The notes under the pieces: generated by a model
The model's database searches: none
Seen by the model: the letters and a program-made list of their open reading frames with translations, nothing else
What the model was told of the DNA's origin: nothing
Assembly: GCF_900537075.1 (NCBI RefSeq)
Contig: NZ_UNRA01000002.1
Location: 1-64,000 of the forward strand
Source of the DNA: Tropicibacter sp. Alg240-R139
GTDB lineage: Bacteria; Pseudomonadota; Alphaproteobacteria; Rhodobacterales; Rhodobacteraceae
Reading direction: 5' to 3'
Length of the DNA: 64,000 bases
Made by a program: the position numbers and the translations under genes
Part shown: positions 1 to 8,639 of the stretch, piece by piece
How the letters are laid out: each line of letters starts with the position of its first letter
How positions within the stretch are numbered: position 1 is the stretch's first letter

Positions 1-140
1 GTGTTGATTGATCTCCGAACGCATTTGGCCAATGTCCTCGTGACATAACTCAGGTGCGGCAACGGGCATTTGCTTTGCAAATATCCTGCCTGCCGCGAAC
101 CAAGAAAATCCAAATGCCTTCGGAACTTGGATTTTTCTTG
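1..140 (+). other. rRNA operon spacer upstream of 5S rRNA
   Basis: There is no open frame here. The stretch lies directly before the 5S rRNA and is most simply the 23S-5S spacer of an rRNA operon whose 16S and 23S genes lie left of the window. A hairpin-forming pair flanks the 5S: a segment reading ccaagaaaaatcc on one strand recurs inverted around 103-140, as expected for a 5S processing stem. Whether the first bases still belong to 23S cannot be decided from sequence alone. Confidence 0.5.
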
Positions 141-256
141 GTTTGGTGGTCATAGCGCAAGTGAAACACCCGGTCCCATCCCGAACCCGGAAGTTAAGCA
201 CTGCTGCGGCAATGGTACTGCGTCTCAAGGCGTGGGAGAGTAGCTCACCGCCAAAC
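141..256 (+). rRNA. rrf: 5S ribosomal RNA
   Basis: The sequence has the 5S signature: a terminal stem (gtttggtgg at the 5' end pairing with ccgccaaac at the 3' end), the conserved block cccatcccgaacccggaag, and the gggagagtag block near the 3' end. Length is about 116 nt, normal for alphaproteobacteria. It is followed after about 50 nt by tRNA-fMet, the usual last gene of rRNA operons in Rhodobacterales. Exact ends may differ by one or two bases. Confidence 0.95.
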
Positions 257-305
257 CTAGTAAAATCCAAACAAACTCTCATAAACGACAACATTTAGCT
301 TCTGT

Positions 306-382
<77 letters not shown>

Positions 383-408
383 GAAAGACTGAATTATTAA
401 AATATGAT

Positions 409-430
409 AGCGCTCCATGGGGCGCTTCTT
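409..430 (+). terminator. hairpin after tRNA-fMet
   Basis: agcgctccatggggcgctt folds into a stem of about six pairs with a small loop and is followed by tcttgtgttt. It could end the rRNA operon transcript. It lies inside the island, whereas the likely original terminator sits beyond attR at 21035-21068. Confidence 0.6.
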
Positions 431-483
431 GTGTTTGAGGGTCAGGACTCGTGTCCGACCAGTGTCCGGATTCGACTCCGCTA

Positions 484-1693
484 TCAGATCATCAAAAGAG
501 AAAGCAAGGGGAAACCCACAATGTGATCATTGGCGGCGGTTCCTTGAACCGGAGAAGTATTAATGGTCAGAGTTGCAGCGTCAGCCCCTCCACTTTCATT
601 TTCGATTCCATATGTAATTTCAACCGAGACATCTTGCGGCAAAGAACCAGGAGTAAGCGCTTGCCGGCACACCGGATCGAATGTCGCCATTGACAATAGT
701 GCCGACGATGACCTGTGTTGTGACGATAGGATCTCCACCCAGGGCAACTTGCGAAACATCAATGGAAACCAAGGTGCCTGGTTGCCCGTTCGCCCCACTA
801 TGGGCAACGCCGAAGAAGGTTTGTAGATCGGCATTGTAGGCCAGATCGGCTAAACCTTTTGTCACAGCACCAGATGCTGGAATATCGAGCGTCTGCGAAA
901 TCAACTCCCCATTGGGACCCGTCTCCGAAAGATCATATACGACTGCCTGACTGAGGCTCCCTCTGAAGGTCCAGAGCTGACCTGTATCATCTACATCGCC
1001 AATGTAGGATCCCATTACACCGCTGGCGACTTTGTAAGTGGCGCCCGGGGCATCCATTGCGATGACGTCATTTTTGTTTATCGCTAGACCTGTGGCATCA
1101 GTTCCCCCTGATCGGGCCAACCTATAGATCAAGTCTGTTTCAGTGGAATATCCAATGGCGTTGACGTTCACCGCAGCAGGGTTCTCTGTCTCGGTGTATG
1201 AATTTGTTTCTAAGTCAAATTTGACCAACTGGCCGTTCAGAACCTGGTAAACAAAGTTCTGACCCGGCGCAAAAGCATCCACCGTTAAAGTGCTGCCCAT
1301 AAATGTCATTGTCTGCTCTATGGACGGGATTAGGCCAGACGTGTCGATTGTGTTGTCGGAATCACTGCCGACATCAAGTATGCGGAACTCGATCTGCGCG
1401 ACTTCACCAGTTCCAACAAGTTCAAAAACGTAGGTTTCAAAAACAGCTCCGTCATGCGCGAATTGGCCAATGCTTCGACCGTCAAACACGACCTCTATCG
1501 TGACACTGGTAACGTTAGCCAGAAGGTTGGCTGCGAGGCTGAACTCCAACTCATACAGAACGTCTTCGGTGGTCTGGACACTGGTTGTAAGCACCGGCAA
1601 ACCGTCGGCCGTCACTGCGCCGGACCAGTGATCTGAGACCGTGTATTGGTCAAATGTGAGCCTGTCGTCGGTATCTTGAAGTAGATTGTCCAT
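484..1693 (-). pseudogene. broken secreted beta-propeller/RTX-type protein
   Basis: The frame opens at 1693 and encodes about 344 residues of acidic, Asp/Thr/Gly-rich protein: an N-terminal beta-sandwich-like part followed by propeller-like repeats resembling the DUF6923 type (AIGYSTETDLIYRLAR, GLADLAYNADLQTFFGVAH). Near position 660 the frame is lost and the reading stops at 620. The coherent continuation is in the next frame (LTPGSLPQDVSVEITYGIEN) and runs to about 484, ending in GTAANDHIVG, which looks like the first unit of an RTX calcium-binding repeat. The gene therefore carries a frameshift and has lost its C-terminus close to the tRNA. It follows the exopolysaccharide operon in the same orientation. 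The function of the intact ancestor is unknown; a secreted or surface protein is likely. A sequencing error at 660 would explain the frameshift but not the missing RTX region. Confidence 0.65.
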
Positions 1694-1753
1694 GATCGTT
1701 TCCGACTCTGTGACTTTTTGTGAAGGAAAAAGTCAAGTTCTGACCGTGCGGTG

Positions 1754-2398
1754 TCAGTACGCGCCTCTTCCGGTCAAAACGGCGGTGAAAGTGCGCAACA
1801 GGATAGCCAGATCAGTAATCACAGACGCGTCGCGTACATATTCCAGATCAAGCTCGATCATCTGATCAAAGCCAATCTCAGCCCGGCCTGAAACTTGCCA
1901 GAGGCCGGTGATCCCCGGCAGGACCAGATGCCTGCGATGGGCATTTTCGGAATACTCTGCGACCTCTTGCGGCAACGCGGGGCGGGGCCCGACGAGCGAC
2001 ATGTCACCTTTCAGCACGTTGAAGATCTGTGGCAGTTCATCAAGCGACCAGCGCCGCAGGATCCGACCAATGGGTGTGATACGGGGGTCTTTGCGGATCT
2101 TCAGGCACAATCCCTCGCGGTCGCTTTGATGTATCAGCTCCGCGCGGCGAGCTTCGGCATCCGCGTACATGGAGCGGAACTTGATCATCCGGAAGGGGAT
2201 GCCATGTTGCCCGATCCGGGTTTGCACAAAGAACACCGGCCCGCGCGAGGTCAGAGCCACTGCCAAGGTGATGAGCAGCAGGACGGGCCAGAGCAGGGAC
2301 AGTGCCAACAGACCAAGGCTGAGGTCCAGCAATCGAGTGGCGATCCGGGCGGGGAAGGTGCGCCGTTCGTTGGCGGCGTTGATGGATAGCATGATCAT
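1754..2398 (-). CDS. undecaprenyl-phosphate sugar phosphotransferase (ExoY/WbaP-like)
   Basis: A bacterial sugar transferase of 214 residues. It moves a sugar-1-phosphate onto undecaprenyl phosphate in the inner membrane, the first step of repeat-unit assembly. One hydrophobic stretch (about residues 23-48) precedes the catalytic domain, which shows the family blocks RIGQHGIPFRMIKFRSM, DELPQIFNVLKGDMSLVGPRP (read as two adjoining parts) and ITGLWQVSGR. The start at 2398 is preferred over an upstream ATG at 2440 because a gggag ribosome site lies just before it and the next gene's stop at 2437 would otherwise overlap. This short form lacks the N-terminal membrane bundle of WbaP. It is the last intact gene of the operon. 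Confidence 0.93.
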   Translation of the reverse strand: MIMLSINAANERRTFPARIATRLLDLSLGLLALSLLWPVLLLITLAVALTSRGPVFFVQTRIGQHGIPFRMIKFRSMYADAEARRAELIHQSDREGLCLKIRKDPRITPIGRILRRWSLDELPQIFNVLKGDMSLVGPRPALPQEVAEYSENAHRRHLVLPGITGLWQVSGRAEIGFDQMIELDLEYVRDASVITDLAILLRTFTAVLTGRGAY

Positions 2399-2436
2399 TG
2401 TGTGTCTCCCCAAGTGGCAGAAGGTTTGGCAGCAGT

Positions 2437-4497
2437 TCATGTGCGCAAGCGCAGCCAGGGATCCCCCGGCAGGGCGTCGCGCAACACGGCGACGCTGCCA
2501 TTGCGCGGCAGGCCGTCGAGGCGATTGATCTGGGCGAAAACGGCGTCCTTGCGGGTGCTGGGAATTATTTGCAAAACGCCGACATCAGCGGCTGGCAGGA
2601 CAAACTGGCAGGACAAACGATCGCAGAGGCTGCCCGCGGACACGATTACGACGTCAAAATCATAAAGGACCTCGTCCAGTGCATCGCGCACCATGGGGGC
2701 GGACACACCTGAGTCTTCCAGATCGCAGGTGGGCCCCTGCGGCAACTCCCAGATGCCATTTGCACCCTGCGCATACGTCGGTCCGGACAGTGTGTCGGTT
2801 ATGAAGCTTCGCCAGTTGTTCGCTGATTCCGATGAATTCGCCGCGCCGATGTCGGCGTCAATAAACAGTGTCTTCATCTGCGCCCGGGCATGGCTTTCGG
2901 CCAGTGCACGAGCCAAATCTGTGGTCTGGCTGTCATCGGCAGAGGTTACCGCGATCACCGGCGCCTTCCCGACAAGGCGCGGTTTGCGCAAAGGATGCAG
3001 TTGCAGTTCGTTGCGCAGCAGATCGGCCGCATGGGCGTCCGTCAGCCCGGCGGAAGACACCTGCAAAACCGGCACCTGATGCTCCACCGGTGTCAGACTT
3101 TCACCGAACCGCATGCGACGCTCGGTCAGGCCCATGGCTAGTGCCAGCATCAGGGCCAAACCTGCACCGCCCATCATGCCGGAGGCCGCCAGCATCTTGC
3201 GGCTGTCACTGACCGGATCAATCGGAAGCGATGCCGGTGACATCACCACGGCATAACCCGGCAGCGAGCGACCGGATTCCAGGCGGATAACCTCTAGCGC
3301 ATGGCGAGTTTCTTCGAGCAAGTCGCGCGCCTCGTCTATGTCCTGTTCAACCTGGTCCAGCTCGATCCGGCGGCGGTTCAGGTCGCGTGCTTCTGCCCGG
3401 GCGGCGTCGAGCAGTCCTTCTATCTTGGAATAGAGGCTGCGGATTTCTACGACGCTGGTGTCATTGCCGTCTGCGGATGCATTCGTCAGCGCGCCGGTCT
3501 GACCCAGCACCTTGATCTGTTCGCGCCGATCCGCCAACGCGGTTTCGATCACCGCGATCTCGTCCAGTTTCGCAGATACCTTCAACCGGAATCGGGCGTT
3601 ACTTTGCCCCTCATACCCTGCACGCAGGCCCGCCAGTTCGGCCATCAGCTTTGCGCGTTCGAAATTCAGATCCGCCATTGCGCGGTCCAACAGTGTAGCG
3701 CGCATGATCTCTTCGTCTGACGTATCCGCAGATGCCCCACCCCGGTCTGCCTGGAGCGCGGTCAGGGTCGCCGCGACCTCCGATTTCCGGGCGGCCAGAG
3801 AGTCAATCTGCGCGATCTTTTCGATATGCGCCTTAGTAATCGCGTTCATGCCGAACTCACCACCGACTTCCAGCTGTGTCGCGCGCAATTGGGCCAGGCG
3901 TTGCACCAGTTCCTGTTCACGGTTGTACAATTCGGACAGACGCACGGCGGACCGGGCGTCTTCCGCTTCGACCTTCAACTGCAAGTAGGCGACAACAACG
4001 GCGTCCAGCTTTTGCTGTGCAAACCCAGGCTCGCGGCTCTTGGTTTTGAGGACGATCAGGCTGTCCCTTCGTTTGATTTCGATGGAGCCTGACAGGTCTT
4101 TGGCCGATAGGTCGCCCCGTTTTTCGGGCTGGCTTGCGGTGATGGTGTCCACGGCGCGGGACATGACGGGGTGCGAGGCGACATAGGTCGTTTCCGCCTT
4201 GACGAAACTGTCGAAAGTTTTGAGGACCGAAGCCTCGCCGGTCGCGTAGAGGATGTTGGATTCCTGGGGGTAGACCCGCAAAATCGCCTGCGATTCATAG
4301 AGTTGGGCGCCTGACAGGTAGCCGATGCCCCCCAATGCAGGGCCCAACAACATTGCGCCGCCAATGGCGTGTTTCCACCGCCCGCGCATAGCCCGGGCGA
4401 GGTTCTGCACGGGATTCGGTTCTGGCCCTTCAGCAGGCTGCGCGAGCGGTGCGTCTTGCTCATCCACGAAATCCTGTTGGATAGCGACCAGCGACAT
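2437..4497 (-). CDS. Wzc/ExoP-like chain-length protein with degenerate kinase domain
   Basis: A 686-residue polysaccharide co-polymerase of the inner membrane, expected to control chain length and export of the polymer. It has a transmembrane segment at about 44-63, a Wzz-type periplasmic region with long coiled coils (about 170-400), a second transmembrane segment at about 435-458 after a Pro-containing stretch, and a cytoplasmic CpsD-like domain (about 505-686). That domain is degenerate. The Walker A position reads VTSADDSQTTD with no GKT lysine, the A' motif FIDAD is kept, and the Walker B aspartate is absent (DVVIVSAGSL). There is no tyrosine-rich tail; the protein ends DPWLRLRT. It probably cannot autophosphorylate. 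It lies 3 bases after the upstream glycosyltransferase. Confidence 0.9.
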   Translation of the reverse strand: MSLVAIQQDFVDEQDAPLAQPAEGPEPNPVQNLARAMRGRWKHAIGGAMLLGPALGGIGYLSGAQLYESQAILRVYPQESNILYATGEASVLKTFDSFVKAETTYVASHPVMSRAVDTITASQPEKRGDLSAKDLSGSIEIKRRDSLIVLKTKSREPGFAQQKLDAVVVAYLQLKVEAEDARSAVRLSELYNREQELVQRLAQLRATQLEVGGEFGMNAITKAHIEKIAQIDSLAARKSEVAATLTALQADRGGASADTSDEEIMRATLLDRAMADLNFERAKLMAELAGLRAGYEGQSNARFRLKVSAKLDEIAVIETALADRREQIKVLGQTGALTNASADGNDTSVVEIRSLYSKIEGLLDAARAEARDLNRRRIELDQVEQDIDEARDLLEETRHALEVIRLESGRSLPGYAVVMSPASLPIDPVSDSRKMLAASGMMGGAGLALMLALAMGLTERRMRFGESLTPVEHQVPVLQVSSAGLTDAHAADLLRNELQLHPLRKPRLVGKAPVIAVTSADDSQTTDLARALAESHARAQMKTLFIDADIGAANSSESANNWRSFITDTLSGPTYAQGANGIWELPQGPTCDLEDSGVSAPMVRDALDEVLYDFDVVIVSAGSLCDRLSCQFVLPAADVGVLQIIPSTRKDAVFAQINRLDGLPRNGSVAVLRDALPGDPWLRLRT

Positions 4498-4500
4498 GGC

Positions 4501-5343
4501 TTAGCCCACCGCGCGCGAAGACAGATCGCGTTCCCAGCGTGCCTTGGCGTTTTCCCCTTCAAAGGCCAACGCGACGCGAACCCAAATCATGATTGTTAGA
4601 AACACCAATACAGGGATGAACTCCGACGGTTTGGTAAGTGCTTGGTGGATCATCCTGGGAAGGCTGCTGGGGTCCGGGCGGAACAGGCCCATTTTGCCGA
4701 GCTGGCGCGCGCCCCGGATGCTGCGGCGCCGCACTTTGATCAGGTCGCTTAGGTTCGCGGGAGCGCGGGCTGAGAAGTTGCAGCCGTTGACAAGGGCGAT
4801 GTCCGGCACGGGAACGCTGCGGCGAATGAATTCGTCGTCTGCAGTGATCTCGGGCAAAGGGAGAAGCCGCGCGGCGGTGGCTGCAGAAAGGGCGAACAGG
4901 CCTCCGAACTTGCCGCGAGTGAAGTATGGATTGGTGCGCCAACCCCTATAGAATGCTTTCACCAACGGGGAGGCGTGGGTTGTCACAACATCCATTTGGC
5001 CGCATGCGGCCTGTGCTGTGCCAGTTGTCAGTGGCGCTATCAGTGCCTTTATCGAGTCCGAGGTCACATCAAGGTCTGCGTCCAGAAAGATGACCGGGCC
5101 ACCTTTGGCACTGGCAGCATAGCCCAGGTTTAGGGCGTGGCATTTGCCTGCACGTTCCGTTTCGATGACCGTTGCCTGTGGCACTGCCGCCCGTGTGCGC
5201 GCGGCAGTCGCGTCGGTGCAGCCGTTTGCGATGACGATCACCTCGAACGCGTTTTGCGGTAAGCCACGGGACAGAAACCACAGCGTGCGCCCGATGACTG
5301 CAGCCTCGTTATGGGCGGGGATCAGGATCGTTGTGCAGCTCAT
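4501..5343 (-). CDS. family 2 glycosyltransferase
   Basis: A 280-residue GT-A fold glycosyltransferase that should add a sugar to the lipid-linked repeat unit at the cytoplasmic membrane. The N-terminus TTILIPAHNEAAVIGRTL is the typical nucleotide-binding start of GT2 enzymes and FLDADLD (about residue 86) is the DxD metal site. A TADDEF block follows at mid-length. A hydrophobic segment near 239-258 (FIPVLVFLTIMIWVRVAL) probably anchors it. Its start overlaps the stop of the upstream PssE-like gene, which indicates translational coupling. The sugar donor and linkage cannot be read from sequence. Confidence 0.88.
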   Translation of the reverse strand: MSCTTILIPAHNEAAVIGRTLWFLSRGLPQNAFEVIVIANGCTDATAARTRAAVPQATVIETERAGKCHALNLGYAASAKGGPVIFLDADLDVTSDSIKALIAPLTTGTAQAACGQMDVVTTHASPLVKAFYRGWRTNPYFTRGKFGGLFALSAATAARLLPLPEITADDEFIRRSVPVPDIALVNGCNFSARAPANLSDLIKVRRRSIRGARQLGKMGLFRPDPSSLPRMIHQALTKPSEFIPVLVFLTIMIWVRVALAFEGENAKARWERDLSSRAVG

Positions 5344-5858
5344 TACGCGCCTCGCTGCGCGGTCGGTTGCTCCCAGACGAAATCGCGGATGACGTTGAGC
5401 AATGGCTCTAGCTTGGGACTAACCGTATCGGCCTCGGATTTGGCGACCGGGAACCCTTGGACCAATGCGCGGTCCAGCGCCTCGTGCAGGGCTTCGCCAT
5501 CTGCGACCACGGTGACATTGCTGAGGTGCGCCATTTCGGTGGCGGTATCCTGCTGGTGATCGGTGCGGTGTTCGCCAAACTTCAGCCGCCTGGGCATCAG
5601 GATCAGCGGCTTTCCCAGTTCCGCAGCCGACAGGATCGTGCCCATGCCCGCATGCGATACGATCAGTCGCGCGGCGCTGAAACGGGTCGCAAACTCTGAC
5701 TGGCTGAGATGTTCAACTGTGTCGATATGGTCGAACTTACGCTGGCTCGCCCCTGTCTGGGCGAATACAGGAACGACCGGATTTCGGGCTGCCCAGTTGT
5801 TAAGCCCAGCCAGCAGACGGTCGAATGGCAGTTGCGTGCCTACGGTTGCAAAAATCAT
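5343..5858 (-). CDS. PssE/Alg13-like glycosyltransferase catalytic subunit
   Basis: A 171-residue protein matching the C-terminal half of GT28 enzymes (Alg13/PssE type). The start MIFATVGTQLPFDRL and the block SHAGMGTILSAAELGKPLILMPR are the donor-binding motifs of this family. In eukaryotes and in rhizobial PssDE the catalytic half needs a membrane partner, here encoded immediately upstream by the Alg14/PssD-like gene. The pair probably adds the second sugar, often from a UDP-hexuronate or UDP-GlcNAc donor, but specificity is inferred only from the family. The upstream gene ends 22 bases before this one starts. Confidence 0.88.
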   Translation of the reverse strand: MIFATVGTQLPFDRLLAGLNNWAARNPVVPVFAQTGASQRKFDHIDTVEHLSQSEFATRFSAARLIVSHAGMGTILSAAELGKPLILMPRRLKFGEHRTDHQQDTATEMAHLSNVTVVADGEALHEALDRALVQGFPVAKSEADTVSPKLEPLLNVIRDFVWEQPTAQRGA

Positions 5859-5880
5859 GATGTGGTTTCCTGGATAAGGG

Positions 5881-6348
5881 TCAGATGACTGCGCCGCGGT
5901 ATTCGGCTCCAGTGGACTGGGCGACCTCTGGCCATTGGGACAGGACGCGGTCGGCGACGCCTATCGAAAGGCGAGCGGAGATCGACAGCTTTCGCGCGTT
6001 CGCAATCGAGTCGATGAACATTGTGCGTGCGCCAATCAGGCGGGCCAATCGGATGGCCAGAAACCCGCCAGCAGCTCCAGTTGAGATCACCACATCCGGG
6101 CGGATATGGAGTAAGATCCACGCCATGCGCAGCACGCAGACTAGCAACCGAAGTGGTGTGTCCTTGTTCGCGTCCGGGTAGGTGTGAATGCGCTCTGACG
6201 GGGAGCGGTCTGCGGCGGAAGGGTCGGTGGTGGCAAAATGCAGTTCGGCACCGTCGAAAGCGGGCGTTAGGTGCTGCATCTGGACCCAATGGCCACCACC
6301 AGAGGAGACGGCAAGAACGACGGGACGTGAGTGGTGGCGGACAGGCAT
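5881..6348 (-). CDS. PssD/Alg14-like membrane partner of split glycosyltransferase
   Basis: A 155-residue Alg14-type protein. It shows the SSGGGHWVQM motif near the N-terminus and VVISTGAAGGFLAIRLARLIG in the middle, the acceptor-side half of a split GT28 enzyme. A hydrophobic segment near LLVCVLRMAWILLHI probably holds the complex at the membrane. The start at 6348 is chosen because a gggag ribosome site precedes ATGCCTGTC; an open frame extends upstream to 6486 but would overlap the end of the GT4 gene. It works with the PssE-like gene just downstream. Confidence 0.88.
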   Translation of the reverse strand: MPVRHHSRPVVLAVSSGGGHWVQMQHLTPAFDGAELHFATTDPSAADRSPSERIHTYPDANKDTPLRLLVCVLRMAWILLHIRPDVVISTGAAGGFLAIRLARLIGARTMFIDSIANARKLSISARLSIGVADRVLSQWPEVAQSTGAEYRGAVI

Positions 6349-6454
6349 CTTGCAATCTCCCAAGGTTTTGTTTGTTCCTGGGAAGAAAATACCGCGATTT
6401 AACTCATTGATGTTAATGCGCAAAAAGCGAATTTGAGCTCGCAAGTGGGTGGGG

Positions 6455-7690
6455 TTAGCTATCCTTTCGGATAGCGGTGGGCGCATTCTGCTGGATCAGT
6501 AAGTCTTTGTAGAGGGTGACCAACTTGTCGGCCTTCACGCTCCACAATCCTTCACGCAAAACCTTGGTCCGTGCGCCCTGTCCCAGCCGCTGGCACAGGA
6601 CGGAATCACTCGCCAAGGCCCGCACAGAATCGGCGATATTGGCGGCGAAGGTGTCGGGTGATGTGACCGGGATACGGACGCCGCATGTGGTATCGACAAT
6701 CCAGCCCGGCCCGCCACGATCTGCAGTGATGGTGGGAAGACCATGGCGCATTGCCTCGTACAGGACCCCGCCCGCTGGCTCGCGGAAAGAAGGGAAGCAA
6801 AGGGCGTCGTGACTGGCGTATAGCTCCTCGACCTGATCACGCGGGATCTTACCCAGAAAACACACACGATCCGCGACGCCCAGTCGCTGTGCTTCGGCCC
6901 GACAAAGGTCCAATTCTTCACCTGACCCAGCACTGGTCAAGGTCACGCCCGACAAGTCGCGCAGATGTGCCATGGCACGAACTGCATCGCGCAGCCCTTT
7001 GGTGCGCACGGCCCGGCCAACATGCAACAGGCGCAAAGCGCCAGGGCGGGAGGAGCGCTCAACCGTTGGCGCAACGGAATCAATGCCCAGCTCTAGAACC
7101 GGTTCAAACCGTTGCAACGGAATGTCATCCAACACGTCTTTCATATAGGGCGCCACACCCAGAACGCAGGCCGCCCCGGCATAGCTGGCGCGAAGCCATG
7201 GGTCATTGCGGAACCGGAACGAGTCCAGAGCGCGCAGACGGGTGAAGAGCGGGGCGCTGGTCGCCTCGGACTGGAACGCAGAGGGGGTATCCAGCGCGCC
7301 GCCGAGCGGGCCAATGATGTAAGGTATCTCGAAATGGCGCAGGGGAGAGGCATAGCGCGCCGCCTGCGGCATCAACTGATGGGCCAGATCGAAGCGTTCA
7401 CCTCTGCTCAGGGCTTGACCGATCCACTGTCGCACATGTGTGGCAAAGACCGGCCAAGCGGGTTTCAGCATCGCGTTCAACCGCTCGCGTTTCGTCGCCC
7501 ACGCGGGTTCGGGCCACGTCACCACCCGCGCGCCGGGCAGTTGCGAGGCGACATCAGCACGGCCCGGACGCTGAAAGGTCAGGACTGTCAACGCCACCCT
7601 GTCCGCCAGCGCTTCGGCCCATTTGAAGGCGACAAACGCCTCACCCACATCTGTGCCGTCCAGGTTTGGGGCGATCAGCAGAACCTTCAT
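6455..7690 (-). CDS. family 4 glycosyltransferase
   Basis: A 411-residue GT-B fold glycosyltransferase of family GT4. The N-terminal domain starts MKVLLIAPNLDGTDVGEAF. The C-terminal donor-binding domain has the LHVGRAVRTKGLRDAV start and the family block FREPAGGVLYEAMRHGLPTI with two glutamates eight residues apart. It probably adds one sugar of the repeat unit in the cytoplasm. Its start overlaps the stop of the upstream gene by four bases (ATGA), so the two are translationally coupled. There is a gap of about 106 bases before the PssD-like gene, the largest gap in this part of the operon. Confidence 0.88.
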   Translation of the reverse strand: MKVLLIAPNLDGTDVGEAFVAFKWAEALADRVALTVLTFQRPGRADVASQLPGARVVTWPEPAWATKRERLNAMLKPAWPVFATHVRQWIGQALSRGERFDLAHQLMPQAARYASPLRHFEIPYIIGPLGGALDTPSAFQSEATSAPLFTRLRALDSFRFRNDPWLRASYAGAACVLGVAPYMKDVLDDIPLQRFEPVLELGIDSVAPTVERSSRPGALRLLHVGRAVRTKGLRDAVRAMAHLRDLSGVTLTSAGSGEELDLCRAEAQRLGVADRVCFLGKIPRDQVEELYASHDALCFPSFREPAGGVLYEAMRHGLPTITADRGGPGWIVDTTCGVRIPVTSPDTFAANIADSVRALASDSVLCQRLGQGARTKVLREGLWSVKADKLVTLYKDLLIQQNAPTAIRKDS

Positions 7691-8616
7691 GGCCGGGCAC
7701 CTTCCGTGGGCCAGGCTTTGTACAGATCAGCGGTTACACAACGGAAATGCCGGGCCCTGGCGCGCGCGGCCCCGCGCCGCAACGGGCTGAGCACTGTCCA
7801 AAGGGCTGCGCGTGTTACGTTGTGAAAGCTGAGCACTGCAAAGCAGGCCATCCCGGCCAGCAAGCCGCCGTGTTTGCGATGCAGGCGTGTGGTGCCTTCG
7901 GTCAACATCACGTCGCGGCGATGGTTCAGTCGCGCGACCGCCCCGCCGCCAAAATGTGTGACTTCTGGGAGCGGGGCAAACATGATATCCCAACCCGCGC
8001 TCGCGAACCGGTGACACCAATCGGTTTCCTCACCATAAAAGAAGAAGGCCTCGTCTAGCAGTCCCACCTGTTCCATCGCTACCTGGCGCACAAACATCGC
8101 TGCGCCAGAGATTACGTCGACCTGCCTCTCGGTCGACCGGTCCCAGCCGGTCATGCGATAGCTGTCCAGCCGTGCCAGTTTCGTCAGTCCTAGCGCCTGC
8201 ATGGTCAGGAATTTGAGCGAGGGGAATGCGCTGCAAGATGATTGGATTGTGCCGTCTGCGTTCAGGACTTTCGGCCCCATCACGGCGATCTCGGGGCGGG
8301 CATCCAGCCATGCCACCGCGTCTTGCAGTACCGTGCCATGCACCAGCGTGTCGGTGTTCAGCAACATAACATATCGTCCGCACGCCCGCCGCAACGCGAC
8401 GTTGTTGCCGCCCGCAAAGCCCAGGTTATCAACGCTTTCGATCAGAGTAACATTCGGAAACTCCGCGCGGACCATGGCGACGGATGTGTCGGACGAGGCG
8501 TTGTCCACCACAAGAACCTCGACTTGCAAGTCGCCAAGTCCCGCTCGCACGGAAGTTAGGCAATCCTGCAACAGATCGCAGGTGTTCCAGTTCACGATGA
8601 CAATAGAGAGATCCAT
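7687..8616 (-). CDS. WbbL-like family 2 glycosyltransferase
   Basis: A 309-residue GT2 enzyme similar in layout to rhamnosyltransferases of the WbbL type. It begins MDLSIVIVNWNTCDLL, has VVDNASSD and NLGFAGGNN blocks, a DxD-like site in LLNTDT, and the FFYGEETDWCHR motif typical of this subgroup. Rhamnose transfer is a reasonable guess, but no dTDP-rhamnose synthesis genes lie in the window. A weakly hydrophobic C-terminal segment may associate with the membrane. It is 23 bases downstream of the polymerase gene. Confidence 0.87.
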   Translation of the reverse strand: MDLSIVIVNWNTCDLLQDCLTSVRAGLGDLQVEVLVVDNASSDTSVAMVRAEFPNVTLIESVDNLGFAGGNNVALRRACGRYVMLLNTDTLVHGTVLQDAVAWLDARPEIAVMGPKVLNADGTIQSSCSAFPSLKFLTMQALGLTKLARLDSYRMTGWDRSTERQVDVISGAAMFVRQVAMEQVGLLDEAFFFYGEETDWCHRFASAGWDIMFAPLPEVTHFGGGAVARLNHRRDVMLTEGTTRLHRKHGGLLAGMACFAVLSFHNVTRAALWTVLSPLRRGAARARARHFRCVTADLYKAWPTEGARP

Positions 8617-8639
8617 GAAAAGTAACCTTTTTTAGCAAA

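Noticed and set aside
7112-7825. 237-residue plus-strand frame opposite the GT4 gene
   Set aside because: It lies wholly opposite genes with clear family motifs and has no signal, domain or ribosome site of its own.
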